A stretch of 64,000 nucleotides of DNA from Lachnospiraceae bacterium (GCA_022652545.1 JALCRM010000001.1:124001-188000); one strand, 5' to 3'; positions 44,745 through 53,126 are shown, numbered from the stretch's first letter. Made by a program: numbers and translations. The notes: generated by a model from the sequence alone, not told the origin.

Positions 44745-44867
44745 CATGGAGGAAGTAACATGACGCTGTGCGCCGATGCGCCCATCGTCATGTCGCAGCA
44801 TCGGTGCCGGAAAACGGCCCCGGCTGCCCATTACGGAGAATCTGAGGATTCTCCTCATGGAGGAAGT
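44745..44867 (+). repeat. Hairpin/RBS element, locus D, before the first GT2 gene
   Basis: ATGGAGGAAGTA stands at both ends, flanking the module, and the right copy is the GT2 ribosome site. The module opens with CATGACG...CGTCATG (hairpin 1, over 40 bases identical to element C copy 2), then a degenerate hairpin 2 (GGTGCCG-GAAAA-CGGCCCC), hairpin 3 (GGAGAATC-TGAG-GATTCTCC) and CTCATGGAGG. The ATG inside hairpin 1 has a good upstream GGAGG and stays open in frame into the GT2 gene. Confidence 0.92.
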
Positions 44868-45878
44868 ATGAAACTGATCATTCAGATACCCTGCTACAAC
44901 GAGGCAAAAACACTGGAGATCGCATTGAATGATCTTCCGAAGCATATTGACGGGATCGATACGATCGAGTACCTGATCATCAATGACGGCAGTGTGGACA
45001 ACACCGTTGAAGTCGCCCGCAGGTGGGGCGTTCAGCACGTCGTGGATTTCAAGAAGAACAGGGGACTTGCGAAAGGGTTCATGGCCGGTCTGGATGCCTG
45101 CCTGGGATACGGTGCGGACATCATCGTCAATACGGATGCTGACGATCAGTACAACGGGGAAGACATTGAAAAGCTGGTGCGGCCTATTCTCAACGGCGAG
45201 GCAGATATTGTGATCGGCGCAAGGCCGATCGACGACATTCCACATTTTTCAAAATTCAAAAAGAAAATGCAGCATCTGGGAAGCTATGTTGTCAGCAGGG
45301 CAGCCAGCATCAGTGTGCCGGACGCGCCGAGCAGCTTTCGGGCCTTCAGCAGGGAAGCGGCTTTCCGTCTGAATGTGACCAATGACTACACCTATACCCT
45401 CGAAACGATCGTGCAGGCAGGGCGTGAAAAGATCCCGCTGATCTCGGTCCCTGTCCGTACGAACCCGGAGCTGAGGCCTTCCAGACTGTTCAGCAGTATC
45501 GGCAGCTACATGAAAAAATCCATGGTCACGATCATCCGGGCCTATATCATGTACAAGCCGCTGACCTTCTTTACTTATGTCGGGCTCGTGCCGTTCCTGA
45601 TCGGCCTGATCCTGTATATCAGGTACCTGTGCTATCTGACGGCAGGGCATACCCAGTCTCTCATCCTGGGGAGCACGCTGATGATCATGGGATTCATTAC
45701 CTTTATGATCGGGATCTGCGCGGATACGATCGCTTCAAACCGGAAGATCCTGGAAGGTATCCAGGTGGAGAACCGAAGGGCACACTTCGGATGGATGCTG
45801 CAGAAAGAGCAGGATGAGATCAGGAATGCCGCAGCCGGTGCTTCCGCAGCAGAAAACAGAGCAGACAGACAAGCGTAG
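44868..45878 (+). CDS. GT2-family glycosyltransferase, dolichyl/undecaprenyl-phosphate sugar synthase type
   Basis: 336 aa from the ATG at 44868. The N-terminal GT-A domain starts MKLIIQIPCYNEAKTLEIAL, with TIEYLIINDGSVDNTVEVAR and the DxD-like NTDADDQYNG. The C-terminal two helices (PLTFFTYVGLVPFLIGLILYI; GSTLMIMGFITFMIGICADTI) anchor it in the membrane as in DPM1/ArnC relatives. It probably charges a polyprenyl carrier that the GT-C proteins of the operon use. The track start at 44700 runs through the previous gene and hairpin element D. An alternative in-frame start at 44761 inside the element cannot be excluded. It converges with YfhO; their 3' ends overlap by 59 bp. Confidence 0.9.
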   Translation: MKLIIQIPCYNEAKTLEIALNDLPKHIDGIDTIEYLIINDGSVDNTVEVARRWGVQHVVDFKKNRGLAKGFMAGLDACLGYGADIIVNTDADDQYNGEDIEKLVRPILNGEADIVIGARPIDDIPHFSKFKKKMQHLGSYVVSRAASISVPDAPSSFRAFSREAAFRLNVTNDYTYTLETIVQAGREKIPLISVPVRTNPELRPSRLFSSIGSYMKKSMVTIIRAYIMYKPLTFFTYVGLVPFLIGLILYIRYLCYLTAGHTQSLILGSTLMIMGFITFMIGICADTIASNRKILEGIQVENRRAHFGWMLQKEQDEIRNAAAGASAAENRADRQA

Positions 45879-48444
45879 CGCACACGGCACTGACGGCCGC
45901 ACCTGCAGACAGTCCCGGCGGGACAAAGCGGAGATCCACAGTGGCCGTGCCGGAGCCGGACGGCGTTTCTGCAGGGAGTGAAAGACAGATCCAGGCACCG
46001 GCTGCCTGGATATTCTTTATTCTCTTTCCGTTAATTTCAGCGACCCAGCCTTTTTCAAAAGGAATTGCCAGGATGAGACTGCCGCTGTCTGCCGGCACTT
46101 CGATCTTCAGATGGGAGGACGAAAGCTTTGTGATGCGTCCGGCCCTGTCTTTCAGTATCTCCGCATCTTCTTCCAGCACGTCAGTATTTTCCGTCACGAG
46201 GGAAACGGAACCGAAATCGGCGCTTTTCATATCCGAACCGTGCGCGTCGATCCGCAGGCTGATCGGATCTCCTTTGCTGAAACGGCCGAGACAGAGCACT
46301 TTGATATTCGAGGCGTTTCCATATCCTCCGACTTCCCGTTCTCCGCAGGTCACTGTCATATCCTGTGCGCGGTCCCTGAGTCCGTCCAGATAGAAATAGA
46401 CAAGGCCGGAAGCAGCGGCACTGGCGCTTATGTTCTCGGTCACAGTGCGGGACGCCGTATCCTGTGTCACCTCCTGGGTGGAGATGAAGGCGGGCGTAAA
46501 CAATGCGCCGTCTTTTGCAAGCGTTTCCTCCGCCGAGGACGGCATATCGGCATTTGTCAGCATGTCCGCGATCTTCTGCTGGAAACGGAACGGGTCGTCG
46601 TCAGAAGAAAGAGAACTGTCCGCGCTTCTTGCGATCGTGTCAGCCGATGCGAAGGAAGTGACGGCGATCGGAAAAGCATTGCCGTTTGTTTTGACATCAC
46701 CGTTCTGTAAAATGTACTTTATGCCCAGGATGCTGTCTGCCGTCTTCGTGTCAGAGCCGTCATAGTCCGTGTAAAGCCCGTTGTAGTCGAAGCCGAGATG
46801 CTGAAGGAACAGACGCGTCGAGTAGCGGTCTTCGGAACCGTAGTGGACGATGCCGTTATAGGCAAACTGCATACTGTCGTTCTGTTCGCGGGGCATCAGG
46901 CTGGCGATGCGGTAAAAACCGCTGTCAGCTGTCTTTACCTTATCGACGAGGCTGCCAAGTTGCGTGACGGAGGCGATAAAGGCTTTCCGGCCGGTCATGC
47001 GGATCGATTCATTGCGGTATACGAGCGCGCTGTTGGCACAAAGATCCAGTGCGTGCAGGAGCAGCAGCGCCGTCAGTGCGACAGCCGCGGCGCGGCGCCG
47101 GGAGCACCGGGCAAAGCCGCCGGTCAGCGCGCGGCGCAGCAGCAGGAGACCTCCCGAGAAAGCCGCCGCCAGGACAAGGTTCCAGACCTTGCGGACGGTC
47201 GGGAGCCAGGGCGCCGGATAAAGGAGAGCCGCGGCAAGCAGGAGAAGCACCGGCAGCAGCCGCGGTTCGGGGTTCAGGGATGCCGTGAAGGCAGCCCGGC
47301 AGGCGCAGCAGACGAGAAGGAAAACAAAGAGGAAAGCATAGCGGTACGGATAGCCGAGTGGCGCTGTGCCGCCGTGCCATAAGAGGTCGAGCGGGACAAA
47401 ACAGAAGCTCAGGAAAAGAAAGGCCAGCAGGATGCCGGCGGCAGCTCTTTCCCTGCGCGGGATACGGCGGGAACAGAAGTACAGACAGGCGAACAGCAGG
47501 ACAGCTGTGCCGCAGAAAAGGTGAGGCTGTCCGTCCATGACCTGGGAGGCATCAAAACTCAGTGAAAACAGGCGGGAGAGCATGGGACGTGGATCCCGGA
47601 AGGCCGCGCCGGTGAAAAGTGCCCGGAAGGTATTCCCGGACACGTTTTTATTGCTCGCGCGCAGCTCCAGGTAAGCCGGCAGCATGACAGCCGCGGTGAG
47701 CCCTCCGCCAAGTACCGTGGAAGCACACCAGGCGGCAAAGCGGCGCAGGGAGACAGTCCGCAGAAAAAGCAGGCGGAGGAGCATGCACAGGCCGGTGAAC
47801 AGCAGGACCATACAGGCAATGTAATAGTTGACATATACGGTAGCTGCCGTCAGCAGGACCGTGCGCAGGAAGGCCTTCCGGGAGCTGCCGCTAAACCGCA
47901 GGGCGGCATCGAGCAGCAGGGGAAACAGGACCACGGCATCGATCCACATACTGTTGGCTGCGTTGGCCGACATCCAGGCGGACAGGGCAAAGGCTGCGGA
48001 GAAGGGGATCGTGCAAAGGAGAGAGATGCCGGAGGCGCTCCCTGCCGCATGGCGGCGCAGGAAAAAATTGACGGTGGCTGCAGCCAGTGCCTGTTTTGTG
48101 ATGAGAAGCCAGGTGACAGCGGACGGCAGCAGAGTGCGCGGCACGAAAATAAACGGCAGCAGCAGAGGACTTGTCAGGTAGTACGCAAAAAAGCCCGGCA
48201 TTCCGCCGCCGAGTCCCTTGCTGAAGGAATAGAGAAGATCGTTGCTGGTAAAGAACACCTGGCGGTAGTAGGAATAAAAATCGACGTACTGCCGCTTCAT
48301 GTCGTTATAGAGAAAAGTGCTGTCCCCGAACGGCGCGATGTGCAGAAGGACAGCAAGCAGCAGAAGACAGAGGAAGGCAGTCAGGAAAGCCGCCGCATCC
48401 TGTACCGCAGGACGTGAAGCCGTTTTTTTCAGAGAAGTTTTCAT
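45820..48444 (-). CDS. YfhO family membrane protein
   Basis: 874 aa from the ATG at 48444; the track start is a TTG three codons earlier with no better ribosome site. An N-terminal helix and the loop APFGDSTFLYNDMKRQYVDFYSYYR followed by SFSKGLGGGMPGFFAYYLTSPL are the characteristic YfhO opening. At least 11 helices, an outer domain of about 300 residues rich in beta structure, and a last helix near the C-terminus (GAAVSAVCATLVCLLCFLL) follow. YfhO of Gram-positives is required for glycosylating lipoteichoic acid in some species (recalled). Here it stands beside the glycan operon on the opposite strand. Confidence 0.88.
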   Translation of the reverse strand: MKTSLKKTASRPAVQDAAAFLTAFLCLLLLAVLLHIAPFGDSTFLYNDMKRQYVDFYSYYRQVFFTSNDLLYSFSKGLGGGMPGFFAYYLTSPLLLPFIFVPRTLLPSAVTWLLITKQALAAATVNFFLRRHAAGSASGISLLCTIPFSAAFALSAWMSANAANSMWIDAVVLFPLLLDAALRFSGSSRKAFLRTVLLTAATVYVNYYIACMVLLFTGLCMLLRLLFLRTVSLRRFAAWCASTVLGGGLTAAVMLPAYLELRASNKNVSGNTFRALFTGAAFRDPRPMLSRLFSLSFDASQVMDGQPHLFCGTAVLLFACLYFCSRRIPRRERAAAGILLAFLFLSFCFVPLDLLWHGGTAPLGYPYRYAFLFVFLLVCCACRAAFTASLNPEPRLLPVLLLLAAALLYPAPWLPTVRKVWNLVLAAAFSGGLLLLRRALTGGFARCSRRRAAAVALTALLLLHALDLCANSALVYRNESIRMTGRKAFIASVTQLGSLVDKVKTADSGFYRIASLMPREQNDSMQFAYNGIVHYGSEDRYSTRLFLQHLGFDYNGLYTDYDGSDTKTADSILGIKYILQNGDVKTNGNAFPIAVTSFASADTIARSADSSLSSDDDPFRFQQKIADMLTNADMPSSAEETLAKDGALFTPAFISTQEVTQDTASRTVTENISASAAASGLVYFYLDGLRDRAQDMTVTCGEREVGGYGNASNIKVLCLGRFSKGDPISLRIDAHGSDMKSADFGSVSLVTENTDVLEEDAEILKDRAGRITKLSSSHLKIEVPADSGSLILAIPFEKGWVAEINGKRIKNIQAAGAWICLSLPAETPSGSGTATVDLRFVPPGLSAGAAVSAVCATLVCLLCFLLRKHRLRHS

Positions 48445-48502
48445 GTCTTTCAATATAGCGTATCCGGTGCGGGATTGCGAGAGAAAGTATTATACTGTAC
48501 GC

Positions 48503-49183
48503 ATGGAAAACATATACGGCTGGATACCGCAGCACCTGGGAAACAGAGTGCTGCTCCATACTTTTGAAGCGCTACGGCGGGCGGGGGCGGCAGCCGCAGT
48601 TCTGCCGTCCGTGAAGCGGCGCAGGATGCGGAACGGGCAGGCGCATTTTGAGGCAAATACACACACGGCGCAGACACTGGCGGCCGGGTACCTGGAACAC
48701 CAGCGGCAGCTGTCGGGTTTTGTCTACGGAAAAACAGATCTCGCAGCTGCGGGCTGCGAGATCATCGCCATGTACGACCTGCTGCTGCACCTCGGGAGGA
48801 AGGAGCCTCTGCCTGCGCTGATCCGCGAGGCGGAGAGCGCCGGTATGGTGCGCGGCGCCCTCTGGGGCACTTCGCCGAAGGCGGTTGTCAAGGCACTCTC
48901 AAAGCGCGGACTGACCGTACACTGCGCGGTGAAGGAGCCGGACTTTGACGAAACGCTGAAAACGTATGACAGTTTTCTGCTTACTCTGTATAATGATGAA
49001 AAAGATCTGCGCCGCATGGTCCATACGGTACTGGTGACCAGGGAAGGCGACGGCCTGTTCTGTATCCACAATGCGCAGTGCGACGGCGCCCTCACAGCAA
49101 AGGCGCAGAATATCAGACAGCTTATGGCAGCGTTTCCGGGCGGCCGCGCCAAAGCCATACTGCTGGCAGGAGTGCGTATCTGA
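48503..49183 (+). CDS. C39/papain-like cysteine peptidase-fold protein
   Basis: 226 aa from the ATG at 48503. The start is uncertain: an in-frame ATG at 48443 overlaps the YfhO start codon on the other strand, and neither has a strong ribosome site. The pattern AAAGCEIIAMYDLLLHLG with C85, MVHTVLVTREGDGLFCIHNA with H174 and N190, fits the Cys-His-Asn/Asp order of C39-like folds. No signal peptide or transmembrane segment is seen, so a cytoplasmic location is predicted, unusual for peptidases of this type. Its stop overlaps the holA start (TGATG), so the two are translationally coupled. Confidence 0.6.
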   Translation: MENIYGWIPQHLGNRVLLHTFEALRRAGAAAAVLPSVKRRRMRNGQAHFEANTHTAQTLAAGYLEHQRQLSGFVYGKTDLAAAGCEIIAMYDLLLHLGRKEPLPALIREAESAGMVRGALWGTSPKAVVKALSKRGLTVHCAVKEPDFDETLKTYDSFLLTLYNDEKDLRRMVHTVLVTREGDGLFCIHNAQCDGALTAKAQNIRQLMAAFPGGRAKAILLAGVRI

Positions 49184-50250
49184 TGGCCTATCAGGGTTTT
49201 CACGGCGACAAGGGAAAAAACGATTTTCTCGACAGGCAGAAAAAACTGAATGACGAGATCGCAGCGGGCAGGTTCAGGGGCGCTTATCTGTTTTACGGCG
49301 CGCAGGACTACCTGCGTTTCCAGAACCGCGACAAGCTGAAAAAGGCATTGCTCGGGGACGGCGATGTCTCCATGAATTTTGCCGAGTTCCGCAGTGACAG
49401 CTTCACCGTGCAGCAGGTCGTCGAGGCAGCGGAGACGGTGCCGTTCTTTGCCGACCGCCGCGTGATACTGCTGGAGAATACGGATCTATGGACGAAGGAT
49501 AAAAAAGCCGAAGGCGAGCGCCTGGCCGCTTATATCGGCACGCAGCCGGAGACCACCGTGATCATTATGTCGGAGCCTTCCGTGGACAAGCGCCAGAAGC
49601 TTTTCCTGTCGTTCAGGAAGAACGGGGAGGCCTTCGAGTGCGGAGAACTGTCGGACCGGGACTACCGTTCCTGGGTCGTGAGAAGATTTGCCGCGGAAGG
49701 AAAGGCGATCCGCGAATCCGCATTTGAACTGCTGCTTGCCTACGCAGGCAGCGATATGCTGAACATGTCTTCCGAGATCGCCAAGGCGGTCAGCTATGTG
49801 GGCGACAGGAAAGAAGTGACGGAAGAGGACATCCGCGCGATCTGCTCCCGGCAGCTGCAGGACCGGATCTTTGACATGATCGCGGCGATCGGCCGCAGGG
49901 ACAGGGACGGCGCATTTTCGTGCTACATGGATCTGGTGGCTCTGCAGACGCCTCCGCAGGTCATTCTCTCCCTGATGGAACGGCAGTACGGACAGATGCT
50001 GAAAATGAAGGAAACTCTGCAGAAAACACCGGGCATGTCCGTTTATGACGCTGCTGCGGCAGACGGCGTCCCCTACGGAGCTGCCAGGCAGTATGCACCG
50101 TTGCTGCCGTCCGTATCGGCTGCCGTTCTCAGGGCCGCGCTGGAACGCTGCGTGAACGCCGATGCCGCGTATAAAAACGGAAAGTATACCGACCGCCTGG
50201 CAGTAGAGAAGACGATCGTGGAACTTACAGCCCCTGTCCGGAAAAGATAA
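49183..50250 (+). CDS. holA: DNA polymerase III delta subunit
   Basis: 355 aa from the ATG at 49183; the track start at 49078 lies inside the previous gene. HolA opens the beta-clamp as part of the clamp loader. The N-terminal domain begins with an AAA-like GRFRGAYLFYGAQDYLRFQNRDKLKKAL and VPFFADRRVILLENTDLW, lacking a Walker A as usual for delta. Domain II has ETTVIIMSEPSVDKRQKLFLSF, and domain III SRQLQDRIFDMIAAIGRRD...QVILSLMERQYGQMLKMKE. It overlaps the C39-like gene by one base and is followed 25 bp later by a DUF1653 gene. Confidence 0.93.
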   Translation: MAYQGFHGDKGKNDFLDRQKKLNDEIAAGRFRGAYLFYGAQDYLRFQNRDKLKKALLGDGDVSMNFAEFRSDSFTVQQVVEAAETVPFFADRRVILLENTDLWTKDKKAEGERLAAYIGTQPETTVIIMSEPSVDKRQKLFLSFRKNGEAFECGELSDRDYRSWVVRRFAAEGKAIRESAFELLLAYAGSDMLNMSSEIAKAVSYVGDRKEVTEEDIRAICSRQLQDRIFDMIAAIGRRDRDGAFSCYMDLVALQTPPQVILSLMERQYGQMLKMKETLQKTPGMSVYDAAAADGVPYGAARQYAPLLPSVSAAVLRAALERCVNADAAYKNGKYTDRLAVEKTIVELTAPVRKR

Positions 50251-50275
50251 AGGACCGGGCGCAGGAAGGATCGGA

Positions 50276-50854
50276 ATGGAGAACAGAGAACCGAAGCCGG
50301 GTGAGCAGTACAGGCATTTCAAGGGAAAACGGTACCGTATCGTGACGCTTGCGGAGGATGCGGAGACCGGCGAACAGGAAGTCGTCTACCAGGCCCTGTA
50401 CGGCGACGGCAAAGTGTGGGTGAGAAATCTCAGCGAGTTCACGGAGAAACTGGACAGATCCGTATACCCCGCAGCGACCCAGGAATACAGGTTTGAAAGA
50501 GAAGAACCGGCGGAAGGGTCTGCAGGGCCGGAGGAAGCAGTCCGGCACGGTTCCGGGGATGGAGCTTCCGCCGCGGCTGCCGCGGACAGCAGCGCTGTCA
50601 CAGCCCCGGAAGAGGGAACATCGGGTCTCGACCCCCTCGTCGAGGAGTTTCTGGACGCGGGAAGCACAGCCGAAAAGCTGAATATTCTGTCAGCACTGCA
50701 CTCCCGCATCACAGATGACATGATCGATACCATGGCTATGGCTTCCGGCCTGGAGATCGATCGCGGTGACCTGGAATCGCGCTGGGGAGATCTGCGCGAA
50801 TGTCTTCTGACGATAGAAAAGTATGAGCAGAGCAGAGACCGTTACAACAGCTGA
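50276..50854 (+). CDS. DUF1653-domain protein with a C-terminal helical region
   Basis: 192 aa. Residues ~6-70 (PKPGEQYRHFKGKRYRIVTLAEDAETGEQEVVYQALYGDGKVWVR) match the small DUF1653 domain. A linker of about 55 residues rich in Ala/Glu/Gly follows, then a helical segment (LVEEFLDAGSTAEKLNILSALHSRITDDMIDTMAMASGL) shared by some clostridial DUF1653 proteins. The function is unknown; these genes often adjoin DNA-repair genes. It overlaps mutY by 32 bp, and the mutY start codon lies inside it. Confidence 0.85.
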   Translation: MENREPKPGEQYRHFKGKRYRIVTLAEDAETGEQEVVYQALYGDGKVWVRNLSEFTEKLDRSVYPAATQEYRFEREEPAEGSAGPEEAVRHGSGDGASAAAAADSSAVTAPEEGTSGLDPLVEEFLDAGSTAEKLNILSALHSRITDDMIDTMAMASGLEIDRGDLESRWGDLRECLLTIEKYEQSRDRYNS

Positions 50855-51920
50855 GCTTCAGGCAGAGCTGGCGGCCTGGTACAGGAAAAACAGGAGAAGT
50901 CTGCCCTGGCGGGAAGATCCCACGCCCTATCACGTGTGGGTGTCGGAGATCATGCTGCAGCAGACCCGCGTGGAAGTGGTCAGGGATCACTATCTGCGTT
51001 TTATCGCGGCGCTTCCGGACCCCGCCGCCCTGGCGGCAGCCGGAGAAGAGCAGTATCTGAAGCTCTGGGAAGGGCTCGGTTATTATTCCCGCGTGCGCAG
51101 TCTTCACAAGGCAGCCTGCCGTGTCATGGAAGTGTTCGGCGGCCGCATTCCCTCCGGAATCGCAGAGCTGCGCAGTCTGGAAGGAGTCGGCCCCTATACC
51201 GCGGCGGCGATCGCTTCGATCGCTTTCGGTGCGGAAACGCCGGCAGTGGACGGCAATCTGCTTCGGATCTTTGCGAGGCTGACCGCCTACGCGGACAACA
51301 TCCGGACGCCTGCGGCCGGAAAGAGCGCGGAAGCTTATTACCTGCAGCTGATGAAAGCTTCCGATCAGCTTGCGGGGGGCGACTGCAACCAGGCGCTGAT
51401 GGATCTGGGCGCGTGCGTCTGTGTGCCAAACGCCAGGCCGAAATGCGCACAGTGCCCGTTTGCAGCTGTCTGTATGGCGCATCTTTCCGGACGTGAGGAA
51501 GAGTATCCCAGGGAACCCGGCAGGAAAGCGCGGCGCATCGAAGACAGGACCGTGTTCGTGATACAGACAGACGGCAGGACACTGCTGCATAAACGCCCGG
51601 CCAGGGGCCTGCTGGCCGGCATGTATGAGCTTCCCAACACTGCAGGGCATCTGGCCGGAACGCAGGCGGCTGCCTACGTCAGGTCGCTGGGCTTCGAGCC
51701 TGTCCGCATGCGCGGGCTGGGAGAGGCAAAGCATGTCTTTACGCATCTGGAATGGCATATGACGGGGTATGCGGTGTTCGTGGACGAGGCGTGCACGGAT
51801 ACACTGCAGCTGCCTCCGGACCTGCTGCTGGCGGACAGCGCCGAGATCCGCGACAGATATTCCATCCCTTCGGCATTTTCTTATTTCACCGCTTATGATA
51901 ATATTAAAAAGCCCGGGTGA
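50823..51920 (+). CDS. mutY: A/G-specific adenine DNA glycosylase
   Basis: 365 aa. It excises adenine opposite 8-oxoguanine. The catalytic Glu42 lies in WVSEIMLQQTRVEVV; the HhH-GPD region reads LRSLEGVGPYTAAAIASIAFG with the Asp143 in AVDGNLLRIF. The Fe-S cluster is held by C200, C208, C211 and C217 (C-x7-C-x2-C-x5-C), one residue longer than the E. coli spacing. A C-terminal NUDIX-like domain (TVFVIQTDGRTLLHKRPARGLLAGMYELPN) recognises 8-oxoG. It overlaps the DUF1653 gene and is followed by hairpin element E. Confidence 0.95.
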   Translation: MSRAETVTTAELQAELAAWYRKNRRSLPWREDPTPYHVWVSEIMLQQTRVEVVRDHYLRFIAALPDPAALAAAGEEQYLKLWEGLGYYSRVRSLHKAACRVMEVFGGRIPSGIAELRSLEGVGPYTAAAIASIAFGAETPAVDGNLLRIFARLTAYADNIRTPAAGKSAEAYYLQLMKASDQLAGGDCNQALMDLGACVCVPNARPKCAQCPFAAVCMAHLSGREEEYPREPGRKARRIEDRTVFVIQTDGRTLLHKRPARGLLAGMYELPNTAGHLAGTQAAAYVRSLGFEPVRMRGLGEAKHVFTHLEWHMTGYAVFVDEACTDTLQLPPDLLLADSAEIRDRYSIPSAFSYFTAYDNIKKPG

Positions 51921-51970
51921 AGCTGTATCATTCAAAACACGGCAACGGCCTTCCGCACATACTGCCCGGC

Positions 51971-52090
51971 CTTCGGAGGAACAAGTTTGAAAGTGCCGCT
52001 GATGCAGCACTTTCAAACCGCAGCATCGGTGCTGACGCACCGGCTGCCCATTTCGGAGAACCTGACGGTTCTCCTCATGGAGGAACTGAA
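51971..52090 (+). repeat. Hairpin/RBS element, locus E, before the second GT2 gene
   Basis: Hairpin 1 is a perfect 11-bp stem TTTGAAAGTGC / GCACTTTCAAA (51986-52017). Hairpin 2 is CGGTGC-TGAC-GCACCG flanked by GCAGC/GCTGC-like arms, and hairpin 3 is GGAGAACC-TGAC-GGTTCTCC. TCATGGAGGAACTGAA then leads to the ATG. A second GGAGGAAC (51975) lies before hairpin 1, so the ribosome site is duplicated around the module. A TTG at 51987 opens a 34-codon frame ending in ATGA at the GT2 start, but loop-length differences break this frame at other loci. Confidence 0.93.
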
Positions 52091-53122
52091 ATGAAATTAC
52101 TTTCCGTTACGATTCCCTGCTATAATTCGGCAGCGTATATGAGCAAATGCATCGACTCCCTCCTGATCGGCGGAGAAGACCTGGAGATCATCATCGTGGA
52201 CGACGGTTCGACCGACGACACGGCAAAGATCGCCGACAGGTACCAGGTGCTTCATCCCAACATCGTGCGCGTTATTCACAAGGCCAACGGCGGCCACGGC
52301 TCAGCGGTCAATGCGGGCATCGAGAACGCCACCGGCCTGTATTTCAAAGTGGTGGACAGCGACGACTGGGTGAACAGCGCTTCCCTAATGAAGATCCTGA
52401 ACTATCTGCATACGGCTGCCGGTACGTTTCCCCAGCTCGATATGCTGATCTCCAATTATGTTTATGACAAGGTAGGGGAAAAACGTCACAAAGTGATGCA
52501 GTACCGCCAGGCGCTGCCGATCGAGACACTGTTTACCTGGAATGACATCAAAAAGTTCCACAAAGGGCACTATATCCTGATGCATTCCGTCATTTACCGC
52601 ACGGGTCTGCTGCACGAGTGCGGCGTAAAGCTACCCGAGCACACCTTCTACGTGGATAACCTGTATGTGTTTATCCCGCTTCCCTATGTCAAGAACCTGT
52701 ATTATATCGATACGAATTTCTATCACTATTTCATAGGCCGTTCCGACCAGTCGGTGAACCAGAATGTCATGATCTCGCGCCTGGACCAGCAGGTTCGTGT
52801 GAATAAACTGATGGTGGATTACTATACGGAGAAGGAGACCAGGAACAGACTGACGATGTATCCCCGCCTTTCCGATTACATGTATAACTACCTGGAGATC
52901 ATCACAGCCATTTCCTCGGTGCTGGCGCTGTGCTCCTATACAGAGGACGACATGGAGAAGAAGGCGGATCTTTGGGAGTATATCAAGAGAAAAGACTTCT
53001 GGCTGTACCGCCGGCTGCGCACGGGAATTTTCGGCATTTCCATGAACCTGCCCGGAAGGGGCGGCAGAAACCTGACGGTAAGCGGCTATAAGGCCGTCCG
53101 GCATTTCTTCAATTTCAACTGA
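52091..53122 (+). CDS. GT2-family glycosyltransferase
   Basis: 343 aa from the ATG at 52091. MKLLSVTIPCYNSAAYMSKCIDSLLIG, LEIIIVDDGSTDDTAKIAD and the donor/acceptor motif NGGHGSAVNAGIENATGLYFKVVDSDDWV (DxD as DSDDW) define a GT-A glycosyltransferase. No transmembrane helix is present; a basic C-terminus may associate with the membrane. Proteins with this VDSDDWV layout often extend capsule or teichoic-acid-like polymers. It is isolated from the main glycan operon by YfhO, holA and mutY and has its own hairpin element supplying GGAGG. The track start at 51917 reads through the element and is rejected. Confidence 0.92.
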   Translation: MKLLSVTIPCYNSAAYMSKCIDSLLIGGEDLEIIIVDDGSTDDTAKIADRYQVLHPNIVRVIHKANGGHGSAVNAGIENATGLYFKVVDSDDWVNSASLMKILNYLHTAAGTFPQLDMLISNYVYDKVGEKRHKVMQYRQALPIETLFTWNDIKKFHKGHYILMHSVIYRTGLLHECGVKLPEHTFYVDNLYVFIPLPYVKNLYYIDTNFYHYFIGRSDQSVNQNVMISRLDQQVRVNKLMVDYYTEKETRNRLTMYPRLSDYMYNYLEIITAISSVLALCSYTEDDMEKKADLWEYIKRKDFWLYRRLRTGIFGISMNLPGRGGRNLTVSGYKAVRHFFNFN

Positions 53123-53126
53123 TACC

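Noticed and set aside
51987-52094. 34-codon leader peptide in element E as a conserved coding sequence
   Set aside because: The frame is broken at other loci by a 3-nt versus 4-nt loop in hairpin 2, while stems covary, so RNA structure rather than peptide is conserved.
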